6,923 bases of DNA, from contig CAJUCQ010000046.1 of assembly GCA_910584905.1 (NCBI GenBank), positions 1 to 6,923 of the forward strand. Direction: 5' to 3'. Numbering within the stretch: position 1 is the stretch's first letter; each line of letters opens with the position of its first letter. The notes under the pieces are model-generated. The model saw only the letters and a program-made list of their open reading frames with translations, had not been told where the DNA came from and did not search any database. This DNA is from an uncultured Muribaculaceae bacterium (GTDB lineage: Bacteria; Bacteroidota; Bacteroidia; Bacteroidales; Muribaculaceae). This document shows, piece by piece, positions 1-6,664 of the stretch. A program made the position numbers and the translations under genes.

Positions 1-84
1 GACAGGCACAATGCGCGAGTGTTCAGAAATATAAAGGCAAGCGGAAAATATGTTACTTTGACTAACTACAGACAAGCGCTATGA
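1..84 (+). CDS. possible 3' end of an unrecognised protein gene
   Basis: Frame 1 is open from the window edge through 27 codons to a TGA at 82-84. The visible peptide ends in KASGKYVTLTNYRQAL, which has a plausible balanced soluble-protein composition. I do not recognise the family. A random frame of this length stays open fairly often, and frame 3 is also open for about 20 codons, so the call rests only on the look of the peptide. No terminator follows the stop. If real, the gene runs toward the minus-strand gene ending at 349, making the two convergent. Confidence 0.3.
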   Translation, partial: DRHNARVFRNIKASGKYVTLTNYRQAL

Positions 85-271
85 GGCCTTAAGTTAATAG
101 CATTGAATCACGTCCGTACTGCGTCGGCGGCCGGGCGTATGTAGCAGAATGGGATAGCGCATAAATAATTGATTACGAAAGATTACTAAAAATTCATCGA
201 GTCCGTACAATCATACGAATACGCAATCAGTTGCCGTATCAAAATCGGCGCAACTTCCTCAACAGCCTTGA
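85..271. other. intergenic stretch with no recognisable gene
   Basis: This stretch is AT-richer than the coding regions, and I see no gene in it. Its only small pattern is a near-perfect tandem 10-mer, GATTACgAAA then GATTACtAAA, at 171-190. The 8-mer GTCCGTAC also occurs twice (112-119 and 201-208). Both are short enough to be chance. Confidence 0.4.
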
Positions 272-315
272 CATAATATAAAAGGCGGAGTCCGGGGGTT
301 GGCCGGACTCCGCCT
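272..315 (-). terminator. intrinsic terminator of the 919-residue secreted protein gene
   Basis: Bases 283-295 pair perfectly with 303-315, giving a 13-bp GC-rich stem (GGCGGAGTCCGG / CCGGACTCCGCC plus one A-T pair) with a 7-nt loop. Read on the minus strand the stem is followed by TTTTATATTAT, a good U-tract. It lies 34 bp beyond the stop codon of the minus-strand gene, as expected for its terminator. On the plus strand no T-run follows, so it looks one-directional. Confidence 0.9.
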
Positions 316-348
316 CAGGGGGGAGAGAGACGCGTTGCCGTCTGCTGA

Positions 349-3108
349 TCAGTTGAGGATTACCTTTACGGCGTTTGCGCCCTGACGGCGGATGTAGATG
401 CCGCGGCCGGGAGTTTCGACGCGTACGCCCTGAAGGGTGTAGTACTCGGCTTTGGCGTCGCTGTCTGCGCCTACGGATTCCACGCCGGTGGTCACGTGGT
501 CAACGTCTTCGACGGGCGTTACGGCAGATACGTTGTGGGCCACGAGATATGATGTAGCCTCCGAGCCATATCCTGCGGGGCGCACGGGGACGTATGCGCG
601 GCTCACGGCCTGATAGTTCGTCCGAGAGCTGAACGCATCATCATTGATGGCGACAGTGGCGTAGGACTTGTGGAGGTCGTATCCGCGGTAGTAGGGGTTG
701 AAGTCGTCGTTTTCGTTGAACTTTGTAGAGTGGATGGTGGTGACCCCTTCAGCTCTCGCCTCAAGGTTGTAGAACGAAGACCATACGTTGTAGAGAACCT
801 CGTCGCCGTTTTCGGTCGTGTAGGAGTCTTTTGCGTCGTTCAGCGAGAGGAGAAGATAGTTCTTGAATATTTTGCGGTCCTGAGCGATATAGCTGTTGAG
901 GACGGGAGCGTTGAAGGATTCAACAGCCGCAGGGACGCATCCAAAGGAAAGATTGTCGGTCGAGACGCCGTATTCAGACTTATAGTCCGCATTGAGTTCG
1001 GAGCGACAAACGACTTCATAGTAGTAATCCGGTGCAGATGTGTAGTCAATGAAAGCAACCTGCGAGACGCCGTTATCTTCAATGCTGTAAGATGTGATAC
1101 CGGCTGCAATCCAGCCGCCTCCAGCCGCGCGGGTAAAGGAGGCGAATTTCTCGGCCTTTGTGTCGGAAGTATATTTGTAGACGTCGAACGATACCACGCG
1201 CGTCTTCCAATCGATTTCGTCGGGGACCGTAATTTTTACGTAGCGGGCAGCGCCGAATGTAAGCGATTCAGAAGGCTCGGAGTCATCAGCTGTTTTGATG
1301 AAATCGAGGGTAGCGGTTCCGGCAATTTCGTATTCGGGACGAATAGAGGGGTAAACGACTTCGTCGTAAGCCATTTCCAAGGCGTTGGCCGTGTCGTCTA
1401 CATCGTCTTTGGTGTCTGCGAAATAGAGATAGTACTCATAGGCCTTGACGGCGTTAGCGGGATTGTCGTTGCGGGCGATAGTGATTTCGGTGGCATCCTC
1501 GTCGATAACTACCGCGCTGAGGTCGATAACCCCGTCGGCGCCGGGAGCGGGAAGAGAGCCCTTGCTACCTGTGCCCACGCCCTTTTTATCGTAGACGTAC
1601 TCGTAGTTCGAACCGTTCTTGATGATTTCGATGTATCCCACGACTTCGCCCGGTGTGTCGCCGTTAGTGTCCGTGAGGGATTTGCGGGTGAGCGTAAGGC
1701 ATACGTAGTCTTTTGCAAAAAGATAGCCCTCGATAATACCGTTGCGCCACACTGCCGGCATCAGGTCTTTGGTTTTGAGGGGACGCTCGGCGCTTTGACA
1801 GAGGAAAATTTTGTTTTTTATCGTATTATTGGCTTTTGAGGCGCCTACGCCCAAAAGGCCGCCTGCGTTTGCAGCTGTAAAGGTCGTGTTGGGCACAACG
1901 GTCATGCCTACTTCGAAGGGATAAGTCGTTTCGGGGACTTGGGGGAGTTTTACGTATGCGTAGTGCACTACCGTAGCCCCGAGGTCGAGGTTGGCGACGG
2001 AAATGCGGTTGAGACGGAAGCCGAAGCAGGGAGCGTCGGTGACGATTGTAACTTTGGTTTTGCCGCCGCCGATGAGCTGGAGACCGACAGCATTGACATC
2101 GGTCGTTTTGCCCACTTCAATAGGCTCGGCTGTAAAGTCGTAGGTTCCGTCGGGGTTCTGAGGATATGAGAGGGCCACGATTTCGACTGCCTTTCCGAGG
2201 TTGAGGTCGAGGACAGAGCCTGCAGTAAGGGCGAATCCGGCTTCAACACCTGCGGGGAAGGGCTTTGCCTCGTTAGTGAGGACGGTGTAATACGCGCCTC
2301 CGACGTTGAGCACCGCTGTGGTGGCGCCATCGGTGATGTCATTATTGGTGAGGTTGTGTCCGCCTGTCACCATTCCTGCAACTTTCGAGAAGGCCGTAGG
2401 GTAGTATTTGCGGATAATGGGCACAAGCTCGAAGTCGTCGACAAAACCGTAGTGGAGACGCACCTGCTTGATTACGCCGGCATCGACGCCGCCGATACCG
2501 AATCCGATACCGTCGAATTCGAGGGGGGTGCCGTCATTGTCTCTTTCGGGGGCAAAGGCGGTGATTTTCTGCTTTCCTCCGCCCACGCTGACGAGGTTAA
2601 GGCCGAGGACATCAAGTTCGTCGGCCTGCGCGTTCTTTTCGGCTACAAGCTTATCGCCCTTATAGAAGTATATGATAAAAAGCTTTACAACGTCGAGGTC
2701 GAGGACACTCACGCCCGAGCCGTTCGCGGAGAGGACGAATCCGACTTCGGCGCCGGGCCCGTAGGTGCGCGGGGTGATACCGTTCGCGGCGCAGTATTCC
2801 TCATCGACAAGGAGCTTGACGTCGTTGTCGGCAATCAGTGTAAGGTCTGCAAGGTTTGTGCAGGAGGCGTAGTTTTCGGGGTCATTGTCGGTGATGTTCT
2901 CGTGGTTCTGAATCGAGCCCTGCCCTACCCCGATGCTGAAGGCTCCTGACTGAGCCTTGTATCCGAGGGATTTAAGCATGGGGGTTCCGACAAAACCTTT
3001 GTAGACGCCCTGTTCGACGTCAAGGTCGTCGCCGGCTGTCTGCGATGCTCCTGAAAACGATACGGAGGCAACAGCCAGCAAAACCATCAGTAATTGCTTG
3101 ATCTTCAT
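349..3108 (-). CDS. large secreted protein with duplicated N-terminal domain and C-terminal sorting-like tail
   Basis: This 919-residue protein begins with a Sec signal peptide: positively charged MKIKQ, a hydrophobic core to about residue 19, and likely cleavage near residues 21-25. No lipobox cysteine is seen. Residues about 68-223 and 250-386 look like two diverged copies of one beta-rich domain. Shared landmarks are 'NLTNND/NITDND', 'PAG.E.GF.L', a 'VLDL' strand, 'VGL.L...GGGK.K.T' and a closing 'HY.(F/Y)V'. Residues about 590-725 look like a fibronectin type III-like fold ('YTSAPDYYYEVVCRSELN'), which is inference. Residues 889-919 (YYTLQGVRV...GIYI...VKVILN) match the short C-terminal tail common on Bacteroidales exported proteins and resembling type IX secretion sorting domains. 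A surface or secreted location is therefore likely. No catalytic motif is visible, and substrate and function are unknown; an adhesin-like or glycan-binding role is only a guess. The ATG at 3106-3108 is chosen because the signal peptide starts there. The gene appears monocistronic, with its own terminator. Confidence 0.9.
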   Translation of the reverse strand: MKIKQLLMVLLAVASVSFSGASQTAGDDLDVEQGVYKGFVGTPMLKSLGYKAQSGAFSIGVGQGSIQNHENITDNDPENYASCTNLADLTLIADNDVKLLVDEEYCAANGITPRTYGPGAEVGFVLSANGSGVSVLDLDVVKLFIIYFYKGDKLVAEKNAQADELDVLGLNLVSVGGGKQKITAFAPERDNDGTPLEFDGIGFGIGGVDAGVIKQVRLHYGFVDDFELVPIIRKYYPTAFSKVAGMVTGGHNLTNNDITDGATTAVLNVGGAYYTVLTNEAKPFPAGVEAGFALTAGSVLDLNLGKAVEIVALSYPQNPDGTYDFTAEPIEVGKTTDVNAVGLQLIGGGKTKVTIVTDAPCFGFRLNRISVANLDLGATVVHYAYVKLPQVPETTYPFEVGMTVVPNTTFTAANAGGLLGVGASKANNTIKNKIFLCQSAERPLKTKDLMPAVWRNGIIEGYLFAKDYVCLTLTRKSLTDTNGDTPGEVVGYIEIIKNGSNYEYVYDKKGVGTGSKGSLPAPGADGVIDLSAVVIDEDATEITIARNDNPANAVKAYEYYLYFADTKDDVDDTANALEMAYDEVVYPSIRPEYEIAGTATLDFIKTADDSEPSESLTFGAARYVKITVPDEIDWKTRVVSFDVYKYTSDTKAEKFASFTRAAGGGWIAAGITSYSIEDNGVSQVAFIDYTSAPDYYYEVVCRSELNADYKSEYGVSTDNLSFGCVPAAVESFNAPVLNSYIAQDRKIFKNYLLLSLNDAKDSYTTENGDEVLYNVWSSFYNLEARAEGVTTIHSTKFNENDDFNPYYRGYDLHKSYATVAINDDAFSSRTNYQAVSRAYVPVRPAGYGSEATSYLVAHNVSAVTPVEDVDHVTTGVESVGADSDAKAEYYTLQGVRVETPGRGIYIRRQGANAVKVILN

Positions 3109-3195
3109 AATAGAATCAATCTAAAATATTGGAAACGTTATGTGTGGTAATGACTATGCGCAGTGAAATGGTGTTTACAATTCAAAAAATCAGCG

Positions 3196-3203
3196 CAAAA
3201 TTA
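3196..3203 (-). promoter_or_regulatory. candidate -7 promoter element for the secreted-protein gene
   Basis: Read on the minus strand this is TAATTTTG, an exact match to the Bacteroidetes -7 consensus TAnnTTTG. Transcription would start near 3190, giving a leader of about 80 nt before the ATG at 3108. No -33 TTTG is present at the usual 19-21 bp distance. That position is occupied by the G9 run at 3222-3230. Confidence 0.5.
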
Positions 3204-3221
3204 GCGAATAAATTACAATTA

Positions 3222-3230
3222 CCCCCCCCC
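3222..3230. repeat. mononucleotide C9 tract (G9 on the minus strand) upstream of the secreted-protein promoter
   Basis: Nine consecutive C residues lie 18 bp upstream of the candidate minus-strand -7 element, where a -33 element would fall. Beyond it on the minus strand is an A-rich stretch (GTTAACAAAAAATAACAAAT). Homopolymers of this kind can change length by slippage, and one at this spot would alter promoter spacing. Switching itself is not shown by a single sequence. Confidence 0.85.
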
Positions 3231-3304
3231 ATTTGTTATTTTTTGTTAACGAGGCATCCAATCTTGTCATCCTCCGCTTTATCCCTTGTGCGCACGCATC
3301 GGAG

Positions 3305-3312
3305 CAAAGTTA
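3305..3312 (-). promoter_or_regulatory. second, distal candidate -7 element for the secreted-protein gene
   Basis: The minus strand reads TAACTTTG, again a full match to TAnnTTTG. A start here, near 3299, would give a leader of about 190 nt that begins with the inverted repeat around GTGCGCAC and includes the G9 run. No matching -33 element is visible, so this may be chance in AT-rich DNA. Confidence 0.3.
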
Positions 3313-3386
3313 TTCAAGGGGCGGGATGGATTTTATGAATCGAAAAAAATTATTTAGAAATCAAGGGTAAAAACGGCGTAAATTTG

Positions 3387-3394
3387 TAACTTTG
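3387..3394 (+). promoter_or_regulatory. -7 promoter element of the pta-ackA-tatC operon
   Basis: TAACTTTG exactly matches the Bacteroidetes -7 consensus and sits in the common context AAATTTG-TAACTTTG-CAG. The expected start is near 3399-3401, leaving a leader of about 78 nt before pta. A clear -33 TTTG at the usual spacing is missing. Confidence 0.65.
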
Positions 3395-3398
3395 CAGT

Positions 3399-3421
3399 CG
3401 GAGAGCCTCCGGCAAGGCCGG
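3399..3421 (+). promoter_or_regulatory. overlapping hairpins at the 5' end of the pta leader
   Basis: CGGAG-AGC-CTCCG (3399-3411) and CCGGC-AAG-GCCGG (3409-3421) each form a 5-bp stem with a 3-nt loop. They share 3409-3411, so only one can form fully at a time. They would lie at the very 5' end of the operon mRNA. They may stabilise the transcript or may be incidental; there is no ligand-domain-sized structure and no T-run. Confidence 0.4.
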
Positions 3422-3477
3422 TCAACCGCCCTCAAAACGACAACACGAATATATCTAACCCACTACCGTATCAAGCT

Positions 3478-4491
3478 ATGACACTATTTGAAAAGCTCAC
3501 CGCTCGGGCAAAAGAAATGCCGCAGCGGATTGTGCTCCCTGAGGGCATGGAGCCCCGTACGCTCACGGCCGCAGACCGCATTCTGGCCGACGGACTGGCA
3601 CAAATCATCCTTATCGGTGACCCGCACGAAATCCGCCACATGGCCTCGCAGCTTGAGCTGAAGCATATCGACAAGGCCGAAATCGTCAACCCCGCAGACG
3701 AAAATGTAATCGACAAATACGCTCCGCTGTTCTACGAACTCCGTAAAAAGAAGGGCGTGACGATGGAGGAGGCACGTCTTACGACAGCCAATCCGCTCTA
3801 TCTGGGCTGTCTGATGGTCAAGGCCGGGGATGCCGACGGTCAGGTTGCGGGCGCGATGAACACGACCGGCAACGTACTTCGCGCGGCATTTCAGGTAATC
3901 AAGACTCAGCCGGGCATCAGCGTGGTATCGGGAGCTTTCGTGATGCTTCTTCCCGAGGGCCTTCCTTATGGAACAGACGGCATACTCGTGTTTGCCGACT
4001 GCGCCGTCGTCCCCGACCCGACTTCGGAGGAGCTTGCCGAAATAGCCATTGCCGCGGCGCGCACAGCCCGCGACATCGCGGGAATCGAACCGCGAGTGGC
4101 CCTTCTTTCGTTCTCGACAAAGGGCTCGGCCAAGCATGAGCGCGTCGACAAGGTGATTCAGGCCGTGCAGATAGCGCGCGAAAAAGCTCCCGAGCTGATA
4201 CTTGACGGCGAGCTTCAGTCCGACGCGGCGATAGTGCCGTCGGTAGCATCGACAAAAGCTCCGAACAGCCCGCTGAGCGGACGCGCCAACGTGCTTGTAT
4301 TCCCGTCGCTCGAAGTGGGCAACATCGCCTACAAGCTTGTGCAGCGTCTTGGCGGAGTTCAGGCCGTAGGCCCGGTGCTTCAGGGCCTTGCGGCTCCGGT
4401 GAACGACCTTTCGCGCGGATGCTACCCCGAAGACATCTACAAGACCATCATCATCACCTGCAATCAGGCAATAGGGCTTAAAAACAACTGA
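3478..4491 (+). CDS. pta: phosphate acetyltransferase (phosphotransacetylase)
   Basis: This cytoplasmic enzyme interconverts acetyl-CoA + phosphate and acetyl-phosphate + CoA, the first step of acetate fermentation. The 337 residues match the short single-domain Pta class, without the N-terminal DRTGG/P-loop-like extension of E. coli Pta. Family landmarks run in order: PEGMEPRTL (20-28), ADRILADGLAQIILIGDP (32-49), the NPLYLGCLMVKAGDADGQVAGA block (105-126), TTGNVLRAAFQ (129-139), DPTSEELA (180-187), LSFSTKGSAKH (210-220), ELQSDAA (245-251), NVLVFPSLEVGN (271-282) and GPVLQGLAAPVNDLSRG (298-314). Ser312, Arg313 and Asp319 correspond to the catalytic Ser309/Arg310/Asp316 of the Methanosarcina thermophila enzyme, and Arg135 probably to its CoA/phosphate-site Arg133. 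The start at 3478 fits the family N-terminus, and no Shine-Dalgarno is seen, as usual in Bacteroidetes. The gene is first in the operon and ackA follows after 60 bp. A phosphotransbutyrylase is less likely given the acetate-kinase partner. Confidence 0.97.
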   Translation: MTLFEKLTARAKEMPQRIVLPEGMEPRTLTAADRILADGLAQIILIGDPHEIRHMASQLELKHIDKAEIVNPADENVIDKYAPLFYELRKKKGVTMEEARLTTANPLYLGCLMVKAGDADGQVAGAMNTTGNVLRAAFQVIKTQPGISVVSGAFVMLLPEGLPYGTDGILVFADCAVVPDPTSEELAEIAIAAARTARDIAGIEPRVALLSFSTKGSAKHERVDKVIQAVQIAREKAPELILDGELQSDAAIVPSVASTKAPNSPLSGRANVLVFPSLEVGNIAYKLVQRLGGVQAVGPVLQGLAAPVNDLSRGCYPEDIYKTIIITCNQAIGLKNN

Positions 4492-4504
4492 CACACGACA
4501 TAGC

Positions 4505-4526
4505 GTCCCGGGGTCTGCACCCGGAC
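4505..4526 (+). other. intercistronic hairpin between pta and ackA
   Basis: GTCC-C-GGG (4505-4512) can pair with CCCGGAC (4520-4526), giving a 7-bp stem with one bulged C and a 7-nt loop. No T-run follows, so it is not an intrinsic terminator. It may slow exonucleases or mark an mRNA processing site, allowing unequal levels of pta and ackA message. The position is seen directly; the role is inference. Confidence 0.4.
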
Positions 4527-4551
4527 ATCAATAAACCATATACTGACAGCA

Positions 4552-5757
4552 ATGAAAATCCTCGTTCTCAACTCGGGCAGCAGCTCGGTAAAATATAAAT
4601 TAATCGCCACCGGCACCGAAGACCGCGTGCTGGCCGAAGGCGGCGTAGAAAAAATCGGGCTCTCCGACGGCTTCCTGAAATATAAACGCGCCGACGGCTC
4701 GAAAGCCATCCTTGAGCTTGGCCTCACGGACCACAAGGGCGCCATCAAAGCCATTCTTGACCTTCTGACGGACTCCGCCGAAGGCTGCATCAAGAGCTTC
4801 AGCGAAATTGACGCCGTAGGCCACCGCGTGGTGCACGGCGGAGAAAAGTTCAGCGAGAGCGTGCTCATCACGGACGACGTCAAGGACAAAATCCGCGAAT
4901 GCTATGCGATTGCTCCGCTCCACAATCCGGCCAACATGACGGGCATCGACGCTATCACGGCTCTTATGCCCGATGTGCCTCAGGTAGGCGTGTTCGACAC
5001 GGCGTTCCACCAGACGATGCCTGCAAAGTCGTATATGTACGCCCTTCCGTACAAATACTATAAGGAAGACGGCGTGCGCCGCTACGGCTTCCACGGCACG
5101 AGCCACCGTTACGTGTCGGCAAGGGTTTGCGAATTCCTGGGCGTTGACGCCAAAAATCAGAAAATCGTGACCTGCCACATCGGCAACGGCGGCTCGATTA
5201 CGGCTGTCGACGGCGGCAAGAGCGTCGACACGTCGATGGGCCTGACGCCTACCGAAGGCCTTATGATGGGGACGCGCTCGGGCGACGTCGACCCGGGGGC
5301 GCTCACGTTCCTGATGGAGAAGCACGGGCTTAGCCCCGAGGCCCTTCAGGCAATCATCAACAAGGAAAGCGGCGTGCTCGGCATCAGCGGACTCAGCAAC
5401 GACATGCGCGAAATCGAGGCCGCCGACAAGGCCGGCGATCCGATGGCAGTCCTCGCCCTTGAGATGTACGAACAGCGCATCATCAAATATATCGGGGCCT
5501 ACGCCGCAGAGATGGGCGGCCTCGACATCATCGTATTCACGGGCGGAGTAGGCGAAAATCAGACCGGCGTGCGCGCCAACGTGTGCCGTCCGCTGGGCTT
5601 CATGGGCGTGGAAATCGACACGACCGTCAACGACGGTATCCGCGGCAAGGAAGCTGTGATTTCAACTCCCGCCTCGCGCGTGAAAGTCTGCGTCATCCCC
5701 ACCGACGAAGAACTAATGATTGCCAAGGATACGGAGGCAATCGTATCGAAGTTATGA
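4552..5757 (+). CDS. ackA: acetate kinase
   Basis: This cytoplasmic kinase of the ASKHA fold catalyses acetyl-phosphate + ADP to acetate + ATP, the ATP-yielding step after Pta. The 401 residues match the usual length of about 400. Both family signatures are intact: LVLNSGSSSVKYKL near the N-terminus (4-17) and RRYGFHGTSHRYV (176-188). Others are VGHRVVHGG (89-97), VFDTAFHQTMP (147-157), CHIGNGGS (208-215), GLTPTEGLMMGTRSGDVDPG (230-249) and VFTGGVGENQ (328-337). The active-site residues known from Methanosarcina thermophila are all present with a +1 offset: Asn7, Arg92, catalytic Asp149, His181, Arg242 and Glu385. The start places LVLNSGS at the family position. The gene lies 60 bp after pta and 22 bp before tatC, all on one strand. 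I see nothing odd in it. Confidence 0.98.
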   Translation: MKILVLNSGSSSVKYKLIATGTEDRVLAEGGVEKIGLSDGFLKYKRADGSKAILELGLTDHKGAIKAILDLLTDSAEGCIKSFSEIDAVGHRVVHGGEKFSESVLITDDVKDKIRECYAIAPLHNPANMTGIDAITALMPDVPQVGVFDTAFHQTMPAKSYMYALPYKYYKEDGVRRYGFHGTSHRYVSARVCEFLGVDAKNQKIVTCHIGNGGSITAVDGGKSVDTSMGLTPTEGLMMGTRSGDVDPGALTFLMEKHGLSPEALQAIINKESGVLGISGLSNDMREIEAADKAGDPMAVLALEMYEQRIIKYIGAYAAEMGGLDIIVFTGGVGENQTGVRANVCRPLGFMGVEIDTTVNDGIRGKEAVISTPASRVKVCVIPTDEELMIAKDTEAIVSKL

Positions 5758-5779
5758 CCTCGAGCCGCATATTCACGGT

Positions 5780-6586
5780 ATGAGCGAAGAGAAGAGCTTC
5801 TGGGCCCATCTCGACGATTTGCGCGGCGTGCTTATCCGCATCATTTGCGTGTACACGGCTGCATGTGTCGGGCTATTCGCTTTCATGCCGACGATATTCA
5901 ACAAAGTAATCCTCGCGCCCACGCGCGGGGATTTCCCTGTCTATGCCTTCTTTGAGCGAGTGGCGCGTCAGGCTCCGGCGCTGGCCGACGCCTCTCTCTC
6001 GGAGGGCGAGGCGGCCGGGTTCTCGGTCGAGCTTGTGAACATCGAGCTTGCGTCGCAGTTTTTCATCCACGTGTCGGCCACGTGCTGGCTTGCGTTGCTG
6101 GTGACGCTACCGGTGATAATCTATCTTTTGTGGACATTTGTCAGGCCGGGCCTCTACCCCGAGGAGCGGCGCCACTCGCGCGCGGCTTTTATGGCGGGAA
6201 ATCTGATGTTCTATCTCGGAGCGGCGACAGGCTATTTTCTTGTGTTTCCGCTTACGCTCCGCTTTCTTGCGGGCTATCAGCTGAGTGCGCTGATACCGAA
6301 CGTCATCTCGCTCACGAGCTATATGGACACGTTTGTGACCCTACTGTTGCTGATGGGACTTGTCTTCGAACTCCCGTTGCTGGCATGGCTGGCAGGCAAG
6401 GCCGGGCTGATAACGCGCGAGTTTTTCAGCCGCTACCGCAGGCATGCCATCGTGGCTCTCGTTGTGGCCGCGGCCATCATCACTCCGACGGGCGATCCTC
6501 TCACGCTATTCGTGGTGTTTATCCCCATTTATGTGCTGTGGGAACTGGGTGCATACCTCGTCAAGGCGAATCCGAAGGACGAATAA
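5780..6586 (+). CDS. tatC: Sec-independent protein translocase TatC
   Basis: TatC is the polytopic inner-membrane receptor of the twin-arginine pathway, which exports folded proteins. This 268-residue protein shows the cytoplasmic N-terminal motif HLDDLRG (10-16). It also has PVIIYLLWTFVRPGLYPEER (111-130, with the conserved PGL..E loop), FPLTLRF (156-162), VFELPL (195-200), and ITPTGDP followed by PIYVLWELG near the C-terminus. Six hydrophobic segments fall at about 17-37, 97-120, 138-160, 182-204, 222-238 and 240-257. The first periplasmic loop (about 40-95) is fairly long. The open frame extends upstream to an ATG at 5720, but I chose 5780 because it puts HLDDLRG ten residues from the start and avoids a 38-bp overlap with ackA. 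The gap to ackA is 22 bp with no Shine-Dalgarno, so co-transcription with pta-ackA is likely. The partner TatA is not in the window and must be encoded elsewhere. Confidence 0.96.
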   Translation: MSEEKSFWAHLDDLRGVLIRIICVYTAACVGLFAFMPTIFNKVILAPTRGDFPVYAFFERVARQAPALADASLSEGEAAGFSVELVNIELASQFFIHVSATCWLALLVTLPVIIYLLWTFVRPGLYPEERRHSRAAFMAGNLMFYLGAATGYFLVFPLTLRFLAGYQLSALIPNVISLTSYMDTFVTLLLLMGLVFELPLLAWLAGKAGLITREFFSRYRRHAIVALVVAAAIITPTGDPLTLFVVFIPIYVLWELGAYLVKANPKDE

Positions 6587-6627
6587 GCGCCAGTCTGAAA
6601 TTATTTTTGCATTTTCTTTGGAAAAAT

Positions 6628-6659
6628 GTTGCATATTTAAGAAATTATGTGCAAATTTG
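6628..6659 (+). promoter_or_regulatory. weak candidate promoter downstream of tatC
   Basis: CAAATTTG at 6652-6659 matches TAnnTTTG with one mismatch and is followed by CC, as in many Bacteroidales promoters. GTTG at 6628-6631 matches the -33 TTTG with one mismatch, at 20-bp spacing. Transcription would begin near 6665. The matches are imperfect in AT-rich DNA, so the call is tentative. Confidence 0.3.
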
Positions 6660-6664
6660 CCATT

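Larger units (their letters stand above)
3109..3477. other. divergent promoter region between the secreted-protein gene and pta
   Basis: This 369-bp AT-rich region separates two divergent genes. It holds two perfect minus-strand TAnnTTTG elements (3196-3203 and 3305-3312), a C9 tract (3222-3230), a plus-strand TAACTTTG (3387-3394) and leader hairpins (3399-3421). It also has an 8-bp palindrome GTGCGCAC at 3288-3295, flanked by the inverted pair CTCCG (3272-3276) and CGGAG (3300-3304), which could be an operator or an RNA hairpin. A 69-codon open frame at 3129-3338 runs through these elements. Its composition and its overlap with the promoters argue against a gene. Confidence 0.6.

Noticed and set aside
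53..60. TTACTTTG resembling a plus-strand -7 promoter element
   Set aside because: It has one mismatch, no -33 partner, and no plus-strand gene follows. It lies inside the open frame at 1-84.
112..208. The 8-mer GTCCGTAC occurring at 112-119 and 201-208
   Set aside because: Two copies of an 8-mer with different flanks do not make a repeat array or attachment site.
186..315. A minus-strand frame without ATG running through the terminator to a TAG at 186-188
   Set aside because: It crosses the terminator hairpin of the secreted-protein gene, has no start codon and has no recognisable peptide features.
670..1839. A 389-codon plus-strand open frame inside the secreted-protein gene
   Set aside because: The sense protein has a signal peptide, internal repeats and a C-terminal tail. 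The antisense product is Val/Arg/Gly-rich low-information sequence, typical of a shadow frame.
3484..4494. A 336-codon antisense open frame mirroring almost the whole of pta
   Set aside because: It is a by-product of GC-rich codon use in pta. The peptide is rich in Arg, His, Cys and Val with no recognisable motif, while pta itself is unmistakable.
4600..5325. A 241-codon antisense open frame within ackA
   Set aside because: AckA is complete with all active-site residues. The antisense frame is biased in composition and has no motif.
5720..5779. A 20-residue N-terminal extension of TatC from an upstream ATG
   Set aside because: It would overlap ackA and push the HLDDLRG motif away from the N-terminus. 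The extension MPRIRRQSYRS is the out-of-frame 3' end of ackA.
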